From assembly GCA_964448395.1 (NCBI GenBank), contig CAYUWM010000001.1, positions 1 to 64,000 of the forward strand: a stretch of DNA of 64,000 bases, read 5' to 3'. Shown here in pieces: positions 32,522 to 41,102 of the stretch. This DNA is from CAYUWM01 sp964448395 (GTDB taxonomy: Bacteria > Chloroflexota > Dehalococcoidia > E44-bin15). The position numbers and the translations under genes are program-made. How positions within the stretch are numbered: the first letter of the stretch is position 1; each line of letters starts with the position of its first letter. A model generated the notes under the pieces. It made no database searches. It was given only the letters and a program-made list of their open reading frames with translations, and was not told the origin of the DNA.

Positions 32522-33935
32522 CGTCCCCGCCGTTCAGGAATTCGTAGCGATCATTCAACCTGGAGAGCACGTTGGCTGCCCGGTCCATAGTGGGGTAATA
32601 CAGTATCCTGCCCGATTTCTCTATCAGGGATACCGTCCCGTCTATGTCGGTACCATAGCACCACAGGAGGGCCGGTTTGTTATATTTCTCTGTCAGCTTG
32701 AATGCGTCAACCAGGGTGCTTATCAACGACATGTGGGCATCCGGGGAGGCGGTCTTAATATCGATGGGGGTTGCACCCGGCATGATTACCAGAAGGCCGT
32801 CTACGTTGCTGTCAGCCAGCATGGAATCGATCGCTGTATACAGCACCTCACCCAGCGGGTGCCCGGCTATGCGGGACGGCGGCCAGATATCGGCCGGGTT
32901 GGCGAAAGCTTGCCATTCGGGGGCTATCGCTCTCATCCTTGCGAGGCTACCGGTAGACAGTTCGGCCAGGTGGAGGTCGTGGCGCGCACACGCATCTGCA
33001 GCCAGTATACCACCGCCTCCGGTAATAGTAACTATCCCGACATTTCTTCCCGCCATCAGGGGCAGGTTCAAAAAAGCCTTGGAGAGGTCGTCAAATTCTT
33101 GCTCGCTGTTGACCCGCATCACCCCGCATTGTTTAAATGCGGCATCATAGACCTCGTCCCTGCCTGCGAGGTTGCCGGTGTGCGACCGGGTGGCACGGGC
33201 GGCGCCTTCGGATTTGCCACCCTTGAGGACGATGATCGGCTTCTTCCTGGCTACCCTGCGTGCCGCGTCCAAGAATCTACGGCCATCTTTGATGCCCTCG
33301 ATGTACATAAGGACGACCTTGACCTCGGGATCATCCTCGAAATACTCGAGGCCGTCGGAGAAGTCGATATCGCCGGTGTTGCCCAGATCGATGCCCTTGC
33401 CCACCATCGGGAAACCGGGCAAGCCGCTCATGAACATCCCCGTCTGGCAGATAACGCCGATGGGTATACGGTGCATGTCCATCGGGACAAATGCCGAATT
33501 GTAGTTGCGGAATGCGTTGCCCGCTCCGAAGGTGTTCGGGCCCAGGATACGTGCGCCACCGTCGTTGGCGATGCGGATTATCTCCTGCTGAAGGGCCTTG
33601 CCGTCATCGTCGCCGTCAGCCAGCCCCTGGCCCACCACGATTATCGCCTTTATCCCCTTCTCCGTACATTCTCTAACCAGACCGGGGGCACTGGCAGGAG
33701 GCACAAGGATTACAGCTAAATCAACATCCCCCGGTATATCTTTTACGCTGGGATAACACTTGACGCCCAGTATCTCATCAGCTGCGGGATTGATGGGGTA
33801 TAGTCTGCCCGCGTAGCCGTAGCGCAGCAGGTGCTCCAGGGTATTCCAGCTGGTGAAACCAGTATCCCTGGTGAGACCGACTAGAGCCACCGATCTCGGC
33901 TCCATGAAGAGCTTCATCTGGTCGACTGTATTCAC
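32514..33935 (-). CDS. ADP-forming acyl-CoA synthetase-like protein, alpha domains only
   Basis: 473 residues. A CoA-binding Rossmann domain (PRSVALVGLTRDTG onward) is followed by two succinyl-CoA-ligase-like flavodoxin domains. The phosphohistidine region reads ARATRSHTGNLAGRDEVYD (about 230-248), as in ADP-forming acetyl-CoA synthetases. The ATP-grasp beta subunit needed to complete ATP formation is neither fused nor adjacent, so it must be elsewhere or this protein has another role. Such enzymes conserve energy from acyl-CoA in anaerobes. Overlaps coaE by four bases and the NUDIX gene by eight. Confidence 0.83.
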   Translation of the reverse strand: MNTVDQMKLFMEPRSVALVGLTRDTGFTSWNTLEHLLRYGYAGRLYPINPAADEILGVKCYPSVKDIPGDVDLAVILVPPASAPGLVRECTEKGIKAIIVVGQGLADGDDDGKALQQEIIRIANDGGARILGPNTFGAGNAFRNYNSAFVPMDMHRIPIGVICQTGMFMSGLPGFPMVGKGIDLGNTGDIDFSDGLEYFEDDPEVKVVLMYIEGIKDGRRFLDAARRVARKKPIIVLKGGKSEGAARATRSHTGNLAGRDEVYDAAFKQCGVMRVNSEQEFDDLSKAFLNLPLMAGRNVGIVTITGGGGILAADACARHDLHLAELSTGSLARMRAIAPEWQAFANPADIWPPSRIAGHPLGEVLYTAIDSMLADSNVDGLLVIMPGATPIDIKTASPDAHMSLISTLVDAFKLTEKYNKPALLWCYGTDIDGTVSLIEKSGRILYYPTMDRAANVLSRLNDRYEFLNGGDDE

Positions 33936-34537
33936 CGCTGCTTCTCCTCAAGAAGTTCCTCCCACAGGTCAAGCACCCTGATGCCAAGCTCAGCCAGGTC
34001 ACAATTTGTATCGATAACCACATCGGCATGCTTAACCTTGTCTTCCGGGGGGAGTTGGGCAGCGATACGCGCCCGCGCCTGTTCCTCGCTCAGCCCGACG
34101 CGGTTCTGCAGACGGTCTATTACCTTTTCCGCGGGAGCGGTGGTAACCCATATCCGGTCGACGAGGTCGGTCCACTTGGCCTCTATGAGCACCGCAGCTT
34201 CGATAGCTACCACCGAGGCGCCCTCTGCCCTTAATCGCTTGAGCTCCTCCTCTATTATTTCTCGCATGCGCGGATGCACGATCTTATTGAGCAGGATAAG
34301 GGCAGAGGGGTCGTGGAACACGATCTCGCCGAGTCTCTTGCGGTCTATCTCGCCGTTCTGCTTGAGTATCCACTCGCCGAAGGTGTCGACCAATTCCTGC
34401 CAGACGTCGGTATGGGGTTGGTAGGCCTGGTGACCGACCTTGTCGGCATCTATGATTACGGCTCCACGCTCAGCGAGCATCCCGGATACGGTGCTCTTAC
34501 CACTGAGGATGCCGCCCGTCAGACCGATCACTATCAT
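33932..34537 (-). CDS. coaE: Dephospho-CoA kinase
   Basis: 201 residues. P-loop GLTGGILSGKSTVSG, with Leu at the usually Gly third position of the GxGSGKST motif, then IIDADKVGHQAY (catalytic Asp), and the CoaE-specific HPRMREIIEEEL lid segment and VTTAPAEKVIDRL. It phosphorylates the ribose 3'-OH in the last step of CoA synthesis. First of three overlapping CoA-related genes. A TTGACT/TAGACT pair about 60 bases upstream may be its promoter. Confidence 0.9.
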   Translation of the reverse strand: MIVIGLTGGILSGKSTVSGMLAERGAVIIDADKVGHQAYQPHTDVWQELVDTFGEWILKQNGEIDRKRLGEIVFHDPSALILLNKIVHPRMREIIEEELKRLRAEGASVVAIEAAVLIEAKWTDLVDRIWVTTAPAEKVIDRLQNRVGLSEEQARARIAAQLPPEDKVKHADVVIDTNCDLAELGIRVLDLWEELLEEKQR

Positions 34538-34616
34538 ATTATTGCACTTCGCAAGGCGTTTATACCGCTAACCCAGTCTAGCAATTTAGGATGTAAGCAG
34601 TCAAGCAGACCCGGGG

Positions 34617-34644
34617 TTGCGTCGGATGACGGATATGCTAGAAT
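34617..34644 (+). promoter_or_regulatory. Promoter of the AmmeMemoRadiSam operon
   Basis: TTGCGT (34617-34622) and TAGAAT (34639-34644) are 16 bases apart, with an extended TGc before the -10. The start near 34651 leaves a 15-base leader with AGGAG-type pairing. Confidence 0.65.
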
Positions 34645-34665
34645 GGATTTAGGAGAAGGCCGGTG

Positions 34666-35700
34666 ATGAGAGAGGCATTGCTTTACCAGCAACTCGCTGG
34701 CTCTAAGGTACAGTGCAACACATGCCAGTGGCGATGTAAGATAGCGCCGGGCAAAGACGGCGTTTGCCGGATGTATCGGAACATAGATGGAGTCCTGCAC
34801 TCGCTTAACTACGCCGAGGTATCATCTGCAGCGGTAGACCCCATAGAAAAAAAGCCCTTGTTCCATTTCTATCCCGGGAGCAGGGTCTTCTCTCTAGGCA
34901 CATGGGGCTGCAATTTCCACTGCAAGGGCTGCCAGAACTGGCAGATTGCCTGTACCGACGCCTCTGTCATCGAACGGGGATCGCGCATCATCTCGGCGGA
35001 GGATTCCGTGAAACTGGCCCAGCGCGAGGGCTGCCAGGGCATTGCCTGGACGTATAATGAGCCGGCTGTGTGGTTCGACTACACCCTTGATTCGGCCAGG
35101 CTGGCCAAGGAAAATGGCCTGTACACGGTCTATGTGACCAATGGATATATATCACAGGAAGCCCTCGACATGATTGGCCCCTGCCTTGACGGATACTGCG
35201 TGGATGTGAAGGGATTCTCCGACAAGCTTTATCAAGACCTAGCCAAGATTTCACACTGGCAGGGAATCCTGGATATGACCGAACGGGCCAAGCACAGGTG
35301 GGGGATGCATGTGGAGGTAGTGACCAACATCATCCCGAATATGAATGATGACGATGAGCAGCTTGAGGGGCTTGCCACCTGGATCCGCGACAAATTAGGG
35401 GAACTGACACCGTGGCACGTCACCCGATTCTACCCCCAGCATGAGATGACGCATTTATCACCCACACCGGTATCGAGCCTGGAGCATGCCTACGAAATAG
35501 GCAAGAGGGCGGGGCTAAGGTTTGTTTACACCGGTAATGTTCCCGGGCATGACGGAGAGAATACCACGTGTTATTCGTGCGGTAATAAGGTTATCGAGCG
35601 GGTGGGATACAGCGTAGATGCTGCCGGCTTGAAAGACTCCAAATGCAGATTCTGTGGTGCCGACCTTAACATAATAGTAAAGAGTGAGGGTGGGTCTTGA
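34666..35700 (+). CDS. amrS: AmmeMemoRadiSam system radical SAM enzyme
   Basis: 344 residues from ATG 34666 (GTG three bases earlier is possible). A Cys-rich N-terminal knuckle (CNTCQWRCKIAPGKDGVC) precedes the radical SAM cluster motif C-x3-C-x2-C in GCNFHCKGCQNWQ (about 77-89). A C-terminal zinc ribbon (CYSCGNK and CRFCGADL) closes the protein. AmrS is always found with MEMO1- and AMMECR1-like partners; its reaction is not settled. It cleaves SAM at a 4Fe-4S cluster and is anaerobic in nature. Overlaps the next gene by four bases. Confidence 0.92.
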   Translation: MREALLYQQLAGSKVQCNTCQWRCKIAPGKDGVCRMYRNIDGVLHSLNYAEVSSAAVDPIEKKPLFHFYPGSRVFSLGTWGCNFHCKGCQNWQIACTDASVIERGSRIISAEDSVKLAQREGCQGIAWTYNEPAVWFDYTLDSARLAKENGLYTVYVTNGYISQEALDMIGPCLDGYCVDVKGFSDKLYQDLAKISHWQGILDMTERAKHRWGMHVEVVTNIIPNMNDDDEQLEGLATWIRDKLGELTPWHVTRFYPQHEMTHLSPTPVSSLEHAYEIGKRAGLRFVYTGNVPGHDGENTTCYSCGNKVIERVGYSVDAAGLKDSKCRFCGADLNIIVKSEGGS

Positions 35701-36506
35701 TAAGGAAGCCTGTAGTTGCCGGCATGTTCTATCCCGGTTCGGCCCCTTTATTAAGGCAGAAGATCGGCGAACTCGTCGATGAAGGGGCAGTTAAAGAGGA
35801 TATACTCGGTCTGGTGTCGCCGCACGCCGGCTACATGTATTCCGGCCACGTGGCCGGCGCTGTTATCTCAAGAGTATTATTCAAGGATACTTTTGTTATC
35901 ATGGGCCCTAACCATACGGGTCTGGGACAGCCGTTCAGCATCATGGTGGAAGGGGTATGGGAAACTCCGCTAGGCGATGTGGAAATAGATACGGAGCTGG
36001 CATCAGCCATATTGGAAGCAACCCCTTCTTTGAGAGAAGATTATGCAGCTCATTTAGAGGAGCACTCCATAGAGGTACAGCTGCCATTTCTACAATACTT
36101 CAAGCCGGATGTAAAGTTAGTGCCCATAGTGCTTGCCAAAGGTACCGCTGATATCTATAAAGAGGTCGGCCACGGGATCGCCGCATCCTGCAAGAGTCTG
36201 GGGAGAGAAGCGATTATCATGGCCAGCAGCGACATGAACCACTACGAGCCGCACCATATCGCCAATGACAAGGATAACAAGGCTATAGAGGCCATCCTGG
36301 CGCTGGATGAGGACGAACTGCTGAGCCGGGTGGCCGAGTTCAGGATATCGATGTGTGGACATGGTCCTGCGGTCGCCCTGCTCTCTGCCTGCAAGGAGAT
36401 GGGGGCGGCCGGGGCTGAACTGATCTGCCATCAGACAAGCGGTGACGTGACTGGTGACCACCACAGCGTGGTGGGGTATGCCGGAATATTGATAAAGAGG
36501 GGGTGA
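35697..36506 (+). CDS. amrB: AmmeMemoRadiSam system protein B (MEMO1-like)
   Basis: 269 residues. Begins IRKPVVAGMFYPGSAPLL, the standard start of MEMO1 family proteins, with SPHAGYMYSGHVAGA, GPNHTGLG and ASSDMNHYEP carrying the His and Asp metal ligands (dioxygenase-like fold), and the late CGHGPAVALL Cys/His site. Human MEMO1 binds copper or iron; the bacterial role is unknown. Four-base overlap with amrS and four-base gap to amrA indicate a stoichiometric set. Confidence 0.92.
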   Translation: MIRKPVVAGMFYPGSAPLLRQKIGELVDEGAVKEDILGLVSPHAGYMYSGHVAGAVISRVLFKDTFVIMGPNHTGLGQPFSIMVEGVWETPLGDVEIDTELASAILEATPSLREDYAAHLEEHSIEVQLPFLQYFKPDVKLVPIVLAKGTADIYKEVGHGIAASCKSLGREAIIMASSDMNHYEPHHIANDKDNKAIEAILALDEDELLSRVAEFRISMCGHGPAVALLSACKEMGAAGAELICHQTSGDVTGDHHSVVGYAGILIKRG

Positions 36507-36510
36507 TGCC

Positions 36511-37014
36511 GTGCATCCACTGGTTCAACTGGCAAAGGATACTATCGAAGTTTATATAAGGGAGGGGAAGATTCCCGAGCCTGGGGAATTGATACCGGAA
36601 ATGAATGGCCGTGCCGGCGTGTTCGTATCGCTCAAGCTCGGCGGGTTGCTCCGGGGTTGTATCGGAACCTTCGAGCCGACAAGGGAGAATGTAGCCCAGG
36701 AGATTATTTCCAATGCCATAAGCTCAGCAACCCGGGACCCTCGTTTCCCTCAAGTGCAGCCCGATGAGCTTGACGGTCTGGAGTATAGCGTTGATATTCT
36801 CTCCAAGCCGGAGCCGGTAACCGCCATGGATGATCTTGATCCCAAGCGTTATGGCGTGATCGTCGAAAGCGGTGGCAGGAGAGGACTTCTGCTACCCGAT
36901 CTCGAGGGCGTTGATACTGTACAGAAGCAGATAGAGATATGTCGTGCCAAGGCGGGCATCTTGGCCGATGAGCCGGTAAAGCTGTACCGTTTTGAGGTTA
37001 GAAGGTACAGATAG
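36511..37014 (+). CDS. amrA: AmmeMemoRadiSam system protein A (AMMECR1-like)
   Basis: 167 residues from GTG after AGGGGG. The family signature is LRGCIGTFEPT (about 48-58), containing the invariant L-R-G-C-I-G; downstream are AISSATRDPRFP and YGVIVESGGRRGLLLPDLEGV. The conserved Cys and Arg lie in a cleft that is proposed as an active site, but no activity is established. Third gene of the complete triad; nothing else is coupled to it downstream. Confidence 0.92.
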   Translation: MHPLVQLAKDTIEVYIREGKIPEPGELIPEMNGRAGVFVSLKLGGLLRGCIGTFEPTRENVAQEIISNAISSATRDPRFPQVQPDELDGLEYSVDILSKPEPVTAMDDLDPKRYGVIVESGGRRGLLLPDLEGVDTVQKQIEICRAKAGILADEPVKLYRFEVRRYR

Positions 37015-37083
37015 CAAGATTTGGTAAATAGTGACCCGAGCGCAGTTGAGGGAAGGCTCGGTTGAATTAGGATTATATGGGGT

Positions 37084-37112
37084 TGGACAGACTTGACTGG
37101 GTGTGATATAAT
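37084..37112 (+). promoter_or_regulatory. Promoter of the TPR protein gene
   Basis: TGGACA (37084-37089) and a perfect TATAAT (37107-37112) are 17 bases apart, with an extended TGa. The start near 37119 leaves a leader of about 140 bases in which I recognise no riboswitch or hairpin. Confidence 0.75.
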
Positions 37113-37257
37113 AATTAATTCTGCCCAAATAGGCGGTTTGTGTGATTGTGTGTAAATTTGATTTTTGCTTAAGGTTAAACGATGCTTAGAGTATGCAGAG
37201 GCAACATATCAAACGGATGTTGTGCCGATGCTATCTTGAGTCAAGGGGTGATTATCA

Positions 37258-38760
37258 ATGGCTGATAAAGAGTATCCGCAGGGGAGAACGATCCACTACA
37301 GCGGCGGGATGGAGAGTTCTGCCGATAAGAAGAAGAAGGATAACTACAAACGCGCCGCTACCCTAATTGAACAGGGCAAGGAAGGGGAGGCCATTGAAAT
37401 CTTCAGGAAGACTCTCGACTTGGACCCGACCATCAGCGAGAGGGCAGCCCTCTTCGTGCTCATAGGCAACTGCCATTTTGCGCTTGGCGAGATGGATCAG
37501 GCCGCATCGCGGTACAGGGGTGCTGAATCTTCTGCAAAGCAGGCCAGAGACACCGAGGGGGCTGCTGCTGTTACGGCCAACCTGGGTCTTATCAACCATG
37601 TAAATGGCGAGCTTGACCAGGCCCTGGAGATGTACGACGGCGCCCTGAATCTGGAGAGGGCGATAGGAAATCGGTCAGGGGCAGCTACTATACTTACCAA
37701 TGCAGGGCTTGCATACTGGCAGAACGGAGAGCTCAAGGCATCGCTCGATAACCTGGAGCAGGCTGTCGAGATATATAAGGATATTGAGGATAAAGATAGC
37801 GAGAAGCTTGTTGCCGGGTATGCGAAAAAGGTTGATGCAGAGTTTAAAGAGGCTAAAGCTAAGAAGGAGGAGGAGCCAGAGCCCGAACCCGAGCCAGTGG
37901 CTGAGGAGAAGGAAGAGGAGCCAGAGCCCGAACCCGAGCCAGTGGCTGAGGAGAAGGAAGAGGAGCCAGAGCCAGAGCCCGAACCCGAGCCGGTGGCTGA
38001 GGAGAAGGAAGAGGAACCGGAGCCCGAACCCGAGCCGGTGGCTGAGGAGAAGGAAGAGGAACCGGAGCCGGTGGTGGAAGAGGTCAAGGCTGAGGCACCA
38101 GATGAGAAGGGGGATGGCAGGGGTGCGATCGATAGGGCGGTGGAGGAGGTTCTAAGCGGAAGCGATGCTTCCCTCCAAATCCGGCCGGATGTGGCCAGTC
38201 GCATAGGGGCGGGGATAGGTCCCGGCGATGTCGGAGTGCTGTACTGGAGGAAGGGTGAGGTCGATAAAGCCCTCGAGCTTTACGAACAGGTATTCGAGAT
38301 TGGCAGAGAGACCAGCCGCCGATTGGAGGAGGCCGCTGCCGCTCTGGCTACCGCACTTGGCAATGTGGGTATAATGTACAGCCTGCGGGGCGATCTGGAT
38401 AATGCCCTTGGTTACTTCAAGCAATCGCTTACCATAAACAAGGATATCGGGCACCTTGCCGGGGAGGCTGAAGACCTGAGCAGTATCGGCAATATCTATC
38501 TGATGAGGCGTGAACTCGAAAAATCGCTCGAACTTTACACGCAGTCTCTGGAGATCGAGAGGAAGCTGGGGCGGAAGTGGGGAGAGGCTAATTCTCTGGG
38601 TAACATCGGTCTGGTGCGCGCTGCCAGGAGTGAGACGGATGAAGCGCTGGAAAGCCTAAACGAAGCGCTAAAGATATTTGAAGAGCTGGATGCTAAAGCA
38701 GAGGTGCAGCGCACCTCGCGGAACATAGAGGACATAAAGGGCAAATCGAAGGTCAGGTAA
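37258..38760 (+). CDS. Tetratricopeptide-repeat protein with Glu/Pro repeat linker
   Basis: 500 residues, AAGGGGTG ribosome binding site. No signal peptide. TPR units at about 30-195 (AALFVLIGNCHFALGEMDQA, GLAYWQNGELKASLDNLEQA) and about 310-480 (GDVGVLYWRKGEVDKALELY, GNVGIMYSLRGDLDNALGYF, IGLVRAARSETDEALESLNE). Between them, about 205-273, is a highly acidic linker of 15-residue units. TPR arrays bind partner proteins, so the protein probably tethers two partners by a stiff, charged rod. Partners are unknown. Its last eight bases overlap the convergent DUF123 gene. Confidence 0.85.
   Translation: MADKEYPQGRTIHYSGGMESSADKKKKDNYKRAATLIEQGKEGEAIEIFRKTLDLDPTISERAALFVLIGNCHFALGEMDQAASRYRGAESSAKQARDTEGAAAVTANLGLINHVNGELDQALEMYDGALNLERAIGNRSGAATILTNAGLAYWQNGELKASLDNLEQAVEIYKDIEDKDSEKLVAGYAKKVDAEFKEAKAKKEEEPEPEPEPVAEEKEEEPEPEPEPVAEEKEEEPEPEPEPEPVAEEKEEEPEPEPEPVAEEKEEEPEPVVEEVKAEAPDEKGDGRGAIDRAVEEVLSGSDASLQIRPDVASRIGAGIGPGDVGVLYWRKGEVDKALELYEQVFEIGRETSRRLEEAAAALATALGNVGIMYSLRGDLDNALGYFKQSLTINKDIGHLAGEAEDLSSIGNIYLMRRELEKSLELYTQSLEIERKLGRKWGEANSLGNIGLVRAARSETDEALESLNEALKIFEELDAKAEVQRTSRNIEDIKGKSKVR
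37870..38070 (+). repeat. In-frame 45-bp tandem repeat in the TPR gene
   Basis: Four units begin at 37870, 37915, 37960 and 38011, plus a partial fifth from 38056. The unit encodes EEPEPEPEPVAEEKE; the third unit has six extra bases (one more EP pair). Copies 1 and 2 are nearly identical at DNA level, indicating recent slippage or unequal exchange that keeps the frame. Confidence 0.9.
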
Positions 38761-39184
38761 CACCCCATCTGTTAAGCGTAAACCCTCTGCCTCGCAGCCT
38801 CTTTTTGAAGGGCTCGACAGAGGGTTTCGTTGTGAAGTAGAGCAAGTGAGACGGGCAGCGGCAATCGGAGGAACCGAACCCGAGCGCGATATCCGCTGAG
38901 CCAGGCAATTCGTGGGCCTCTCTGCACAACGTACATTCCAGCCTTTGGTCGCTGGATAAATACCAGACCTCCGCTATCTCGGCGAATTGTAACAAGTAGT
39001 CTATATGCCAATGAAGATGCTTGTCATGCTTCAGATGCCGGTTGATCCTCGCCTCGAGGCCACCGAGCGCACTGCCGAAGTATATGTAATAACCCCGGGG
39101 GAAATCGAATTCCCCCAGCTTGCCCACCGTTAAAGTCGTTTCGTTCTTGAGCTCTATGAGCAGGGCATAAGTCCCTTTGTCCAT
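38753..39184 (-). CDS. DUF123 / GIY-YIG-type protein
   Basis: 143 residues. The sequence GTYALLIELKNETTLTVG then GYYIYFGSALGGLEARINRH and HWHIDYLL is typical of COG1833 (DUF123), a compact relative of GIY-YIG nucleases. Three or four Cys lie in the middle (ECTLCREAHELP, SDCRCPSH), perhaps binding metal. The function of the family is not well known; a DNA- or RNA-cleaving role is suggested by fold only. Tail-to-tail overlap of eight bases with the TPR gene. Confidence 0.82.
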   Translation of the reverse strand: MDKGTYALLIELKNETTLTVGKLGEFDFPRGYYIYFGSALGGLEARINRHLKHDKHLHWHIDYLLQFAEIAEVWYLSSDQRLECTLCREAHELPGSADIALGFGSSDCRCPSHLLYFTTKPSVEPFKKRLRGRGFTLNRWGVT

Positions 39185-39306
39185 AGTTCAGATTCTACCT
39201 CCAAATGGACGCTTTGCTCAATACAGAGGTGTATAATAGACTAGCGCCATGATTACTATCGAATCGCGGGATGATGAATAGGATACGCGACATACGTCGC
39301 TAGTTA

Positions 39307-39831
39307 ATGATAAAGATAAAAGTGGAACTACTTAAAAGGTACACCAGCGAGATAGCCCTTTTCATTGCCGCCCTGTCAGTGGTCATCATCGATCAGGTAA
39401 GCAAGCACTTCATAAGGACGGAGCTGACACTGGGGCAGAAGATACCTGAAGAGGGCTTTTTCCAGATCACGCGCTGTAACAACACCGGCGGTGTCTTCGG
39501 GCTGTTTGCGGACCAGGCTTTTTTAATAACGATAGTAGCGGTGGTCGGCATAGTCGCCATCCTAGTTTACTCCCGCTACCCAGCTTTCAACGGGTTGCTG
39601 GTCAGGATATCCCTGGGGTTGCTCATGGGGGGCGCCATCGGCAACCTTATCGACCGCATTCGCTTCGGCTGGGTGACCGACTTCATCGACATCGGTGGTT
39701 GGCCGGTGTTCAACCTCGGCGATTCCGCCATCGTTATCGGCGTTATCCTTATCCTGTATCATTTTATATTTAGAACAAGGAAAATCGAGGCGCAGACGCC
39801 GGAAGACGCAGAGGATGAGCATAAAGCTTGA
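39307..39831 (+). CDS. lspA: Lipoprotein signal peptidase (signal peptidase II)
   Basis: 174 residues with four membrane spans. Catalytic Asp pair: GNLIDRIRFGWVTDF (about 118-131) and FNLGDSAIVIG (about 138-148). The loop CNNTGGVFGLF matches the N-x-G-x-x-F-G motif. It cleaves prolipoproteins before the lipidated Cys after Lgt action. A TATAAT box at 39232-39237 and a possible ten-residue leader frame (39249-39281) lie upstream. rluD starts inside its last 17 bases, the common lspA-rluD pairing. Confidence 0.92.
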   Translation: MIKIKVELLKRYTSEIALFIAALSVVIIDQVSKHFIRTELTLGQKIPEEGFFQITRCNNTGGVFGLFADQAFLITIVAVVGIVAILVYSRYPAFNGLLVRISLGLLMGGAIGNLIDRIRFGWVTDFIDIGGWPVFNLGDSAIVIGVILILYHFIFRTRKIEAQTPEDAEDEHKA

Positions 39832-40723
39832 GTTCGTTGTTTCCGGTTCAGTCACCCGGCTCGATATCTATGTAGTCGAGCGCTGCCCTCAAATGTCCCG
39901 CTCCCGTATCCAGCGACTGATTAAAGAAGGTTACATAACGGTAAACGGTCGTTCTGCAAAAGAGAGCCTTAAGCTCAAGGAAGGCGACCGGGTGCAAGCC
40001 ATAATCCCTCCTTCCGATTCGCCCCTACCTGAGCCGGAGGATATCCCGCTGCACATCGTTTATGAGGACAGGGACCTGCTGGTCGTAGATAAGCCTGCCG
40101 GCATGACGGTGCACCCCGCGCCGGGGCACTCCCATCACACCCTGGTGAATGCTATCCTGGCACATTGTCCCGGTCTCGCGTCCGATGAATCGATGCGACC
40201 GGGCATCGTGCACCGGCTGGACAAGAACACCTCTGGATTGATGGTAGTCGCCAAGCATGAGAATGCGCGACAATACATTATGAATCAGTTCAAGTCACGG
40301 ACAGTGCTCAAACGATACATCGCATTGGTAGAAGGGCACCTGTCCCCGGAGGAAGGGATCATCGAGGCCCCCATCGGCCGGGAGCCGCGCAGCAGGAAGC
40401 GGATGTCGGTAGTAGCATACGGCCGCTATGCGCGCACCGAATATCATGTGCTCAAGTATATCGACGGCCATACCCTTTTAGAGCTGACATTGAAAACGGG
40501 ACGCACTCATCAGATAAGGGTACATCTATCCGCTATAGGCCATCCGGTGGTCGGCGATGATGTATACGGGCGTAAATCCCCCGCTTCGTCATTAATGAGC
40601 CGCCAGTTCCTCCACGCCTGTCATCTAGGTTTCAAGCTGCCGTCGAGCGGTGAATGGGTGGAGTTCCACTCGGATCTACCGAAGGATCTCGAAGAGGCAT
40701 TAGAGCGTATCTCCCTATTGTAG
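39815..40723 (+). CDS. rluD: Ribosomal large-subunit pseudouridine synthase, RluD type
   Basis: 302 residues from the ATG at 39815, overlapping lspA by 17 bases. N-terminal S4 domain (QMSRSRIQRLIKEGYITVNG), then the RluA-family catalytic domain with HRLDKNTSGLMVVAK containing the nucleophilic Asp (about residue 137), and TGRTHQIRVHLSAIGHPVVG. It isomerises uridines in 23S rRNA helix 69 or related sites; exact sites cannot be told from sequence. Confidence 0.92.
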   Translation: MSIKLEFVVSGSVTRLDIYVVERCPQMSRSRIQRLIKEGYITVNGRSAKESLKLKEGDRVQAIIPPSDSPLPEPEDIPLHIVYEDRDLLVVDKPAGMTVHPAPGHSHHTLVNAILAHCPGLASDESMRPGIVHRLDKNTSGLMVVAKHENARQYIMNQFKSRTVLKRYIALVEGHLSPEEGIIEAPIGREPRSRKRMSVVAYGRYARTEYHVLKYIDGHTLLELTLKTGRTHQIRVHLSAIGHPVVGDDVYGRKSPASSLMSRQFLHACHLGFKLPSSGEWVEFHSDLPKDLEEALERISLL

Positions 40724-40749
40724 CGATATGCGTTTGGTCTGGACGACTA

Positions 40750-40758
40750 TGGTATAAT
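40750..40758 (+). promoter_or_regulatory. Extended -10 promoter of the DUF4190 gene
   Basis: TGGTATAAT is a consensus extended -10 element; the -35 region is weak. It lies just after the rluD stop and about 50 bases before the DUF4190 start. Confidence 0.55.
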
Positions 40759-40810
40759 TGTCACCAAAGTAGCGTTTTCCTATTAACCAGAGCAACAAAG
40801 GAGGGCGAAT

Positions 40811-41086
40811 ATGTCACAGCATAGAACCAGCGGCATGGCGGTGACGGCACTGGTGTGCGGCATCTGCGGTCTGGTGATCCCTTATCTAGGACTTCTTCTG
40901 TCCCTGTTAGCCATAATATTTGGGGGAGTAGGCATAGCACAGACCGGTCGGGATGCATACCTGGGAGGTCGGGGGATGGCGATTGCCGGATTAGTACTAG
41001 GCATTGTGGCCATCGTTATATGGATTATTGTATTCCTGCTAATCGGTTGGGCCTTCTGGTCGAGTAGCTCAGTTATGTACTATTAG
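40811..41086 (+). CDS. DUF4190 membrane protein
   Basis: 91 residues, AAAGGAGGG ribosome binding site. Two hydrophobic spans, about 9-38 (LVCGICGLVIPYLGLLLSLL) and 54-80 (GMAIAGLVLGIVAIVIWIIV), each preceded by small residues, with the GIAQTGRDAYLGGRGMAIAG connector typical of DUF4190. No function is known for the domain, which often sits in the membrane of bacteria with few other features. Monocistronic between rluD and convergent glnS. Confidence 0.8.
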   Translation: MSQHRTSGMAVTALVCGICGLVIPYLGLLLSLLAIIFGGVGIAQTGRDAYLGGRGMAIAGLVLGIVAIVIWIIVFLLIGWAFWSSSSVMYY

Positions 41087-41102
41087 CAGAAGTTGTATTA
41101 TC

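Noticed and set aside
32424..33719. Open frame of 431 codons on the plus strand opposite the acyl-CoA-synthetase-like gene
   Set aside because: It is antisense to a gene with clear domain motifs; its composition (Arg, His, Gly, Val-rich) is what high-GC codon usage produces in the opposite frame.
37120..37257. Riboswitch in the 140-base leader of the TPR gene
   Set aside because: I found no known aptamer pattern or terminator-like hairpin.
37870..38070. CRISPR-like array
   Set aside because: The repeats are directly tandem, without spacers, and lie in frame inside a protein-coding gene.
39249..39281. Ten-residue leader peptide before lspA
   Set aside because: It begins 12 bases after a TATAAT box but has no ribosome binding site, no regulatory codon run and no attenuator after it; left as a note in the lspA entry only.
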